Origin: Desulfuromonas sp.
GTDB lineage: Bacteria > Desulfobacterota > Desulfuromonadia > Desulfuromonadales > SZUA-401
Length of the DNA: 20,005 nt
NCBI GenBank assembly: GCA_002869605.1
Contig: PKUI01000188.1
Span: 1-20,005, forward strand
Direction: 5' to 3'
The position numbers were made by a program, and so were the translations under genes. This document shows, one piece after another, positions 15,018 to 20,005 of this stretch (position 1 is its first letter; the number at the start of each line of letters is the position of its first letter). The notes under the pieces are model-generated. The model was given only the letters and a program-made list of their open reading frames with translations, did no database searches and was not told where the DNA came from.

Positions 15018-15923
15018 TTATCGATCAAGTGGCACAACCCCAAGCTCGATATAGTGCTCGACGTTTTCACGCAGCCGCTTCGCTTCTTCAGCCATTCCGT
15101 TTACTTCGACAAGCTCGGCTAAACGGCATAAAATTTCGCCCCCCGCTGTCGTCTCCGCGTCATTCACCTCGACCACAAACAGTCTGCGCAGATAATCGAT
15201 CTCGGTACGCCAGTCCCCGGAGGCATGAGCGTTGTCTGCCAGCAACAATAAATCGACAGCCAGTTTGTCCGGCAGGTTCAAACGCTTGTCGATCAACAGG
15301 GCCTGTTGCAGCGAGGCCGCCGCATCAGCCGTCCGTCCGGCATCGATCTCAAGTCGCCCGAGGAGGCGTAAGGCGTTGGATCTTTCACGTGCGTCGGCAT
15401 CGTCGTTGAGCCGTTTCAGTGCGGCCTCAAGAAACCGGCGTGCGCCGACACTGTCCTGCTGTAGATAGCAGATACGCGCCAATAGATTATTCACCGCTCC
15501 GGCCAGCTTTGAGTCGTTTCCCAGGGCCATGTTGGCAGAGCTTCGAGCCGCAACAAAGTTACCGTTGTGCAACGACAATAGGGCCTGCTCATATGCGAGG
15601 GTTCCGGCGTGCTGACTGACCGCCAGATAGTGAGCCTGTTCGAGATACGCCGCCGCATTTTCATACTGCTCCTGTAGCCGGGCAAGTGCCGCCAGATTAA
15701 GCAACGCGGCACTACTCCCCTCGAGATCCTCTATTGAAGCGTAAACACGGTACGCTTCAATAAAGTTGTTCCCGGCGGGAACCAAGTCCCCCTGCGCACG
15801 CAGCTCGGCTCCACGCTGATGATGACGCAACGCCTGCGCCTGCAGAGGTGGAAGCGGCGCCGGAGTTGTTCCGCAGCCAACCAGAAGCAGCCCAATAACC
15901 AAGGATAAACCATACCTATTCAT
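15018..15923 (-). CDS. TPR lipoprotein, last gene of the second MCE operon
   Basis: A 301-residue lipoprotein. Signal sequence with lipobox LVGC puts the acylated Cys at residue 17; Gly at +2 would send it to the outer membrane by the E. coli rule. The mature part is helical and rich in TPR-like pairs, for example GSSAALLNLAALARLQEQYE, ARICYLQQDSVGARRFLEAA and LRLLGRLEIDAGRTADAAAS. The frame opens at 16085, but the ATG at 15921-15923 starts the signal peptide and overlaps the MCE gene stop by 8 bases. In related operons (Pqi, Mla-like) this slot is held by a PqiC-type lipoprotein; a TPR protein here is a different solution. Role inferred from context. Confidence 0.88.
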   Translation of the reverse strand: MNRYGLSLVIGLLLVGCGTTPAPLPPLQAQALRHHQRGAELRAQGDLVPAGNNFIEAYRVYASIEDLEGSSAALLNLAALARLQEQYENAAAYLEQAHYLAVSQHAGTLAYEQALLSLHNGNFVAARSSANMALGNDSKLAGAVNNLLARICYLQQDSVGARRFLEAALKRLNDDADARERSNALRLLGRLEIDAGRTADAAASLQQALLIDKRLNLPDKLAVDLLLLADNAHASGDWRTEIDYLRRLFVVEVNDAETTAGGEILCRLAELVEVNGMAEEAKRLRENVEHYIELGVVPLDR

Positions 15924-16845
15924 GGCTGTCACTCGGCAACACGGTGGGAACCGGTTGAGGTTCATCTTTGCTGAACAGCCACATATTATTGGCTGACTCA
16001 ACAAGCTCTCCGGCCTCCTCGATAACCTGGTCGGCGCTATCGACGATCCCGGGAACCCGTGGCATGACTTGACCTGCGGCAACACGCACGTCGGTGGTTA
16101 TCGTCTGCAGGTTTTCCAGGGTTGCATCGACCCTCTGCAGGATTTGTGGAATATCGTCCTCGGCCTGACCAAGGATTGAATCGAGAGAGGAAAACGTTTG
16201 ATTAGCCTGTTTCAGCAGACTGCTAATGTCGGTCGATGTTGCATCCAGCAAACTGTCGACCCTCCCGCGAGTCCCCTGCAGCTCGTGGGTCAGTTGATTG
16301 ATGTTGCGCAACGACTGCTTGAAATCACCTTCCGGGTCTGCGACGTAACCGATAATATCGCGAACCTCCAACAACACCGGCTGAACCTTGGTGGCAATAT
16401 CATTCACATGCTCTTCAAGGGTCTTGGTGTGCTCAAAACGGATGGTCTCACCGTCCTTCAATTCAGGGGAACTGCTACTTCCGGCGTCGATCTCAATAAT
16501 AGAGTCGCCAACCAGCCCCTCATTCACCAGGCGTGCAACGGAATCCTCACGAATCCAGCGGGCATATTCGCTGTCGATGTCCATCAATATATCGACACGT
16601 GCCTGATCATTGAGGCGAATTTCTCCGAGGCGACCGATGCGAAAACCGGACAACTTGACCGGCATTCCCTGATTGAAACCGGTCCCCTTCTCCACCGTAA
16701 ATTGGAGCAGATAACGGCTGGCAAACAGGTCGTTTTCGATCGCCAAAAAAGCGAGTACGGCGACCAACCCGAGCAGGGAGACAACGATAAATAACCCGAC
16801 TTTAAACTCGAGCCCCTTAAAGCGGGAATCCGATTCAGAATACAT
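15916..16845 (-). CDS. MCE/MlaD-family protein of the second system
   Basis: A 309-residue MCE protein anchored by one N-terminal helix (about 15-36, VGLFIVVSLLGLVAVLAFLA). The MCE domain covers about 45-120 with GTGFNQGMPVKLSGFRIGRL and VNEGLVGDSIIEI. The rest (about 135-290) is a long helical region with a coiled-coil look, DIATKVQPVLLEVRDIIGY onwards, which could form a periplasm-spanning tube as in PqiB/LetB-like proteins. It has none of the 34-residue repeats of the first MCE protein. The ATG has AGAGGG just upstream and overlaps the preceding gene by 11 bases. Confidence 0.93.
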   Translation of the reverse strand: MYSESDSRFKGLEFKVGLFIVVSLLGLVAVLAFLAIENDLFASRYLLQFTVEKGTGFNQGMPVKLSGFRIGRLGEIRLNDQARVDILMDIDSEYARWIREDSVARLVNEGLVGDSIIEIDAGSSSSPELKDGETIRFEHTKTLEEHVNDIATKVQPVLLEVRDIIGYVADPEGDFKQSLRNINQLTHELQGTRGRVDSLLDATSTDISSLLKQANQTFSSLDSILGQAEDDIPQILQRVDATLENLQTITTDVRVAAGQVMPRVPGIVDSADQVIEEAGELVESANNMWLFSKDEPQPVPTVLPSDSHE

Positions 16846-17494
16846 GTTCCCTCTCTTGGTTCAAGGTGACGACTTGGACATTGTCAAGACCCAACAATTC
16901 TTCGGCATCGGAAGTCAAAAATAAACCGGAGGCCTCTGTGTTTTCGGAAAAATAGCGCGTCAGCCCACTGCTCAACATTCGCTTCTCAAGCGTCGAGTAA
17001 CCCTCGAGAAGGTTGTCAACAATCACCAGCGAGGGACGACACGCAAAAGCACGAGCCATCAGGACCTGTTTGCGTTCAAGGCGGTTCAGGGTGTCCGGTG
17101 AAGCATACGGGTCTCCACTGTAGCCTGCACATGTAAAGGCTTCGGCCACCATGCCATGCAGATCTGCCCCTCCCTGTGAATGGTACTCGATGGGCAAATA
17201 AACATTTTCCCAGACTTTTAAATTGGAAATCAGTCCACGTGCGTCTGAAACGACGCCGACCTTGCCGCGCAGTTGTCGAAGACGGGACGAGCTGCTGTCA
17301 GCAAGGCTTTCGCCATAAAGTTGGATCTCTCCATGCGTGCACTGTTTAAGCCCGAGAATCGCATCGATGATCGCAGCGGAGATGAAACTGTCAATATCCG
17401 GAAGTAACGCATGCATACCTCGCGAAACCTCAAAGGACATAACCGATCCAGCTAGATGTGCACAGCGCAACTCAAGATATACCATACTCGCCAT
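16835..17494 (-). CDS. Degenerate ABC ATPase (pseudoenzyme) of the second MCE system
   Basis: A 219-residue MlaF-like protein in an intact frame, recognisable by overall pattern and segments such as GLISNLKVWENVYLP. Against the complete MlaF in this window: Walker A is replaced by PDIDSFIS (32-39) with no lysine; the Q-loop Gln is Ser83; the signature LSGGM is replaced by LNRLE (136-140) although ARAFA follows; Walker B keeps D160 but the catalytic Glu is N161; the H-loop SHD is TSD (194-196). It should neither bind nor hydrolyse ATP normally. Starts 3 bases after the permease stop; an ATG at 17485 is an alternative. Frame integrity and tight overlaps indicate selection for a non-catalytic role, not decay. 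Confidence 0.85.
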   Translation of the reverse strand: MASMVYLELRCAHLAGSVMSFEVSRGMHALLPDIDSFISAAIIDAILGLKQCTHGEIQLYGESLADSSSSRLRQLRGKVGVVSDARGLISNLKVWENVYLPIEYHSQGGADLHGMVAEAFTCAGYSGDPYASPDTLNRLERKQVLMARAFACRPSLVIVDNLLEGYSTLEKRMLSSGLTRYFSENTEASGLFLTSDAEELLGLDNVQVVTLNQEREHVF

Positions 17495-17497
17495 CCA

Positions 17498-18283
17498 TCA
17501 ATAAAAAGCCAGCAGGCTGATAATGCCATTGGTCATAAAGATGGCAAACAGGCTCGCGATGACGCCACGAGAAGCGGCCCTCGGCACCATGGTCGACGAT
17601 TCACCCACACTCATCCCCTGCTGAACACAGATCAGACTCATCACCGCCCCGAAAACAAAACCCTTGAGCAGACTAACCAGCACTTCCCGGAAGTCCAGAG
17701 CGGCGTAAATCCCTTGGGAAAACATCTCGTACGGGATGTTCCAGAAGGCATTGGCAATCAAAAAGCCTCCCAAGACGGCACCGAGTTCGAAATAGACGGT
17801 TAAGAACATGGCAGAAAACGCAAATGCCAACACGCGTGGCAACAGCAGATATTCGTTGATATCGATACCAACGGTTTCCAGAGCAAGGACCTCGCGGTTG
17901 ACATTCATCGCGCCGAGTTCCGCGGTCACGGCAGCGCCACTACGTGCGACGATGATAACAGCTGTCAACAATGGCCCCAGTTCACGCAGAACGGTCCATA
18001 TCAGAATTTTACCGATCATCGAAATATTCGTACTACCGAGAAGCCCGATCACCTGGGCGATGATAGCGGTACCAAGAAACAACGAGGTGGGGAGAATGAT
18101 TTTGAGGGATTCGAACCCGGTGAAGTAGATCTGTTTTAAGAGCACCTTGCGGGATGAACGGTTGCCTGGGGCGAAAAGACGGGGAAGGCTAAGGGCGGTG
18201 GCAGAGGCGACAAGCGACAGGTCACGCCAGAACAGCATCTTGCCGATCCCCCAAGCCCCCAGTCTCTGCACAATTAACTTCAT
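17498..18283 (-). CDS. MlaE-type permease of the second MCE system
   Basis: A 261-residue MlaE-family inner-membrane permease with about five or six hydrophobic segments and the core RELGPLLTAVIIVARSGAAV (100-119). The following cytoplasmic segment, canonical E-x-I-D-A-L in the family and EEIDAL in the other permease here, reads REVLAL (130-135): the acidic first and fourth positions have become Arg and Leu. This change accompanies loss of ATPase motifs in the next gene. The ATG at 18281-18283 has no good ribosome-binding site; an ATG at 18238 with a G-rich upstream is an alternative. First gene of the four-gene operon. Confidence 0.92.
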   Translation of the reverse strand: MKLIVQRLGAWGIGKMLFWRDLSLVASATALSLPRLFAPGNRSSRKVLLKQIYFTGFESLKIILPTSLFLGTAIIAQVIGLLGSTNISMIGKILIWTVLRELGPLLTAVIIVARSGAAVTAELGAMNVNREVLALETVGIDINEYLLLPRVLAFAFSAMFLTVYFELGAVLGGFLIANAFWNIPYEMFSQGIYAALDFREVLVSLLKGFVFGAVMSLICVQQGMSVGESSTMVPRAASRGVIASLFAIFMTNGIISLLAFY

Positions 18284-18550
18284 AAAAAACCCAAAATAAT
18301 TTACATCAAGGATTGATTACATCTGCCTGAAAATGTTTAGAATTACAACAAATACAAAATGAATTCGCTGCCAAACATCACTTAGCCGACTTGACAACCC
18401 ACCAAAAGACTATATCAATTGAAGCCTGCCATGCGGCCGAGATGCGGCCGACCTTCCTTTAATGCAACTGCTACTGCCCACTACCTTACCACATCATCGG
18501 CAAAAAATTCCCCGAATCTCTACTATCCACTCATTAACGAGGAGGAACGT
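18284..18550. other. Divergent intergenic region, 267 bp
   Basis: AT-rich region between the second MCE operon (leftward) and the DUF3553 gene (rightward). It holds a plus-strand promoter at 18391-18418, a small palindrome ATCAA-GGA-TTGAT at 18305-18317, and an imperfectly spaced direct repeat ATGCGGCCGA at 18431-18440 and 18442-18451. I could not find a convincing promoter for the MCE operon. Confidence 0.5.
18391..18418 (+). promoter_or_regulatory. Probable promoter for the DUF3553 gene
   Basis: TTGACA (18391-18396) and TATCAA (18413-18418) with a 16-base spacer. It would give an unusually long leader of roughly 125 bases before the ATG at 18551. Confidence 0.55.
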
Positions 18551-18781
18551 ATGGATTTTGCTAAAGGTGACAGAGTTCGGTTCCTTGGACGGCCCGATTG
18601 GGGCCCCGGGAAAGTCTTGCAAAATTCTTCCAACGGCAAGGTTCATGTCGCATTCGAATCGGCCGGCGAAAAACTGCTGCTACTGCAATACGCCAAAATC
18701 TTCAAGGTAAGCAGAAAAAACTACCTGCAGCAGCAGAGGCAAGAGTCATTCTGCAAACCGCGAGGCACGACCCCCTTCTGA
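18551..18781 (+). CDS. DUF3553 protein: stand-alone UvrD/PcrA-type Tudor domain
   Basis: A 76-residue protein whose residues 5-52 match the DUF3553 pattern, GDRVRFLGRPDWGPGKVL then VAFESAGEKLLLLQYAKI. That pattern closely resembles the C-terminal Tudor-like domain of UvrD/PcrA helicases, which contacts RNA polymerase. The tail is basic and Gln-rich (KVSRKNYLQQQRQ). The ATG at 18551 has GGAGG five bases upstream; the frame extends to 18419, but without a ribosome-binding site. A role in transcription or repair is inferred from family resemblance. Its TGA directly abuts the stop codon of the convergent gene. Confidence 0.85.
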   Translation: MDFAKGDRVRFLGRPDWGPGKVLQNSSNGKVHVAFESAGEKLLLLQYAKIFKVSRKNYLQQQRQESFCKPRGTTPF

Positions 18782-19084
18782 TCAGGAAAGCCGATTCTCG
18801 ACCGACGCGACCTTCCCCTCCATGGAATGTAACTCTCCATCTCTCCGGTCATCGATCTTGATCAGCGTTGAAACACGCTCGGCACCCTGCACAAAGGGAG
18901 CGTTGTGCATTTGCATCAGGACTTTCCAGATCTCGTCCATCGCACCATCGAGAATCGTCCCCATAGGCGTCAACTGGACCTTGAGGCCAGAATTGCGCGC
19001 TATCTTTACACACCGGGCAACGTACGCCGAAACACCTGTGGCTGCAGTTCCGAGTGGAGTGACGCTGATTTCAACAACGGCCAT
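18782..19084 (-). CDS. MTH1187-family thiamine-binding protein
   Basis: A 100-residue protein of the MTH1187/YkoF-like family (PF01910). It shows the N-terminal VVEISVTPLGT strand, SAYVARCVKIARNSGLKVQLTPMGTILDG and the late VSTLIKIDDRRD strand, consistent with the ferredoxin-like fold that binds thiamine or related small molecules. The ATG has AAAGGAG upstream and shares one base with the stop of the preceding gene (TAATG), so it is probably translated by coupling with the dehydrogenase. Length is typical. The cellular role is not established. Confidence 0.9.
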   Translation of the reverse strand: MAVVEISVTPLGTAATGVSAYVARCVKIARNSGLKVQLTPMGTILDGAMDEIWKVLMQMHNAPFVQGAERVSTLIKIDDRRDGELHSMEGKVASVENRLS

Positions 19085-20005
19085 TATGGGCTCCTTTTCT
19101 CGTCAGGAAATATGATGCGATAAACTGCACCAGCACGATCATCGGTCACGAACAGATCCCCTTGCGGACCAATCGCCAGAGCCACCGGACGTCCCCAGGC
19201 ATTCCCGTCCACCAACCAACCGGTCACCAAGTCCTTAACCTCTCCGCTCGGCCTATCTTGACTGAAGGGGATGGAGACCAACTTGTAACCGGTTGGTTGC
19301 GTGCGGTTCCATGAACCGTGGAAGGCGACCAGGAGGGAGTTTCGTAGGGGTTCACTCGCTACAAGGCCCTCACCGAACGTCACCCCTAACGGAGCTGAAT
19401 GAGCCTGCAGCAGGACTTGAGGCGACTCACTCGTGGCACAGCGCTCGGGTATGCCGAGAGCGGGGTCAGGCACCTTTGCACCGTAACAGTACGGCCACCC
19501 GTAATCAAGTCCGGCACGAAGTAGATTGATCTCATCTGGAGGCAGATCGTCGCCAAGACGATCGCGACCGTTGTCACTCCCCCACAGTTCACCGCTGAGC
19601 GGATGAAACGCCAAACCGACCGAATTACGCAATCCAGAAGCGAATAGTTTCCCCTCCCCATCGCCGGGAGCAAATCGCCATACCGCGCCACGACGGGGAT
19701 CTTTTTCTTCACACACATTACACGATGAACCTGAAGAGACATAGATTCTCCCCTGCCCGTCGACGACAACTGAGCGCGTCCAGTGTCCGCCGCCATCTGG
19801 CAGGTTATTGCTGATAATCTTGACCTCGGGCAAGGGCAGCCGCGCAGCATCGAGCAGCCGATACAGTGTTGTTTCGCCGGCCACGAGCAGGTCATTGTTG
19901 GCAAAAAAGAGGCCGTGAGGTTTGTCCAGTCCGGATGCTACCATCAGCAACTGCTCGGCGTACCCATCGCCATCATCATCCACCAGACGTAAGATCTCCC
20001 CCGCT
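19084..20005 (-). CDS. Sorbosone/glucose dehydrogenase-type beta-propeller, C-terminal part (runs off right edge)
   Basis: The C-terminal 306 residues of a PQQ-dependent sugar dehydrogenase-like six-bladed beta-propeller (L-sorbosone dehydrogenase/glucose dehydrogenase family). Visible: LDKPHGLFF, GGHWTRSVVVDGQGRIYVSS, SSCNVCEEKDPRR, GLRNSVGLAFHP, GELWGSDNGRDRLGDDLPPDEIN, YGWPYC and FHGSWNRTQPTGYKLV near the end. Many members are exported and oxidise aldoses with PQQ, but several have unknown substrates. The frame is open through the window edge (AGEILRLVDDDGDGYAEQ across it), so the GTG at 19983 is not the start. It overlaps the MTH1187 gene by one base. Confidence 0.9.
   Translation of the reverse strand, partial: AGEILRLVDDDGDGYAEQLLMVASGLDKPHGLFFANNDLLVAGETTLYRLLDAARLPLPEVKIISNNLPDGGGHWTRSVVVDGQGRIYVSSGSSCNVCEEKDPRRGAVWRFAPGDGEGKLFASGLRNSVGLAFHPLSGELWGSDNGRDRLGDDLPPDEINLLRAGLDYGWPYCYGAKVPDPALGIPERCATSESPQVLLQAHSAPLGVTFGEGLVASEPLRNSLLVAFHGSWNRTQPTGYKLVSIPFSQDRPSGEVKDLVTGWLVDGNAWGRPVALAIGPQGDLFVTDDRAGAVYRIIFPDEKRSP

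Noticed and set aside
16835..17494. Calling the degenerate ATPase a pseudogene
   Set aside because: The frame is complete, of sensible length, has overlapping neighbours and retains family packing segments, so pseudoenzyme fits better than pseudogene.
18442..18462. Six-codon upstream reading frame in the DUF3553 leader
   Set aside because: It has no ribosome-binding site and no sign of regulatory structure; its ATG is part of a short direct repeat.

Overview
The window is a gene-dense stretch of a bacterial chromosome, with nearly everything on the minus strand. Gene content and style suggest a delta-proteobacterium of the Desulfuromonadales (Geobacter/Desulfuromonas/Pelobacter group). That is an inference from protein families (an aminotransferase of the type seen there, DUF3553, MTH1187, Memo-type protein, MCE operons); no taxonomic marker is present. 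I see no insertion sequence, phage gene, CRISPR array or integrase.

Layout. 1-1643 (minus): yacG, queD, queE and the start of a creatininase-family hydrolase, a queuosine precursor block read leftwards. 1813-2076 (plus): a lone eight-cysteine small protein, closed by a bidirectional terminator. 2143-3509: tRNA-Gly(CCC) behind a consensus promoter, next to a tRNA nucleotidyltransferase-family gene. 3606-4910: a class I aminotransferase with an in-frame amber codon 33 codons before its natural end, driven by a promoter with a palindromic operator in its spacer. 5042-11327: one long transcription unit for an MCE (Mla-type) lipid transport system: TPR protein, 43-residue membrane micro-protein, an unusual secreted protein built from about two dozen aromatic-Pro-Leu strand units, MlaE permease, MlaF ATPase, MlaD with five exact 34-residue repeats, and a PF04392 substrate-binding protein.

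11564-14938: housekeeping segment with tRNA-Gln(CTG), gltX, a Memo-family protein, a TauE/SafE permease and tRNA-Cys(GCA). 15018-18283: a second, smaller MCE operon with MlaE permease, an ABC ATPase homologue that has lost every ATP-handling motif, an MCE protein and a TPR lipoprotein. 18551-20005: a stand-alone UvrD-type Tudor domain (DUF3553, plus strand) abutting an MTH1187-type thiamine-binding protein, which overlaps a sorbosone/glucose dehydrogenase beta-propeller that runs off the right edge.

The most interesting content is the pair of MCE systems about 4 kb apart. One has a complete ATPase and three unusual extra proteins. The other combines an intact-frame pseudo-ATPase with a permease whose conserved cytoplasmic E-x-I-D-A-L segment is also changed. 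This suggests an MCE bridge that no longer uses ATP, or that borrows the motor of the first. Start codons were chosen by ribosome-binding sites, promoters and family alignment, and differ from the longest open frame in many genes.
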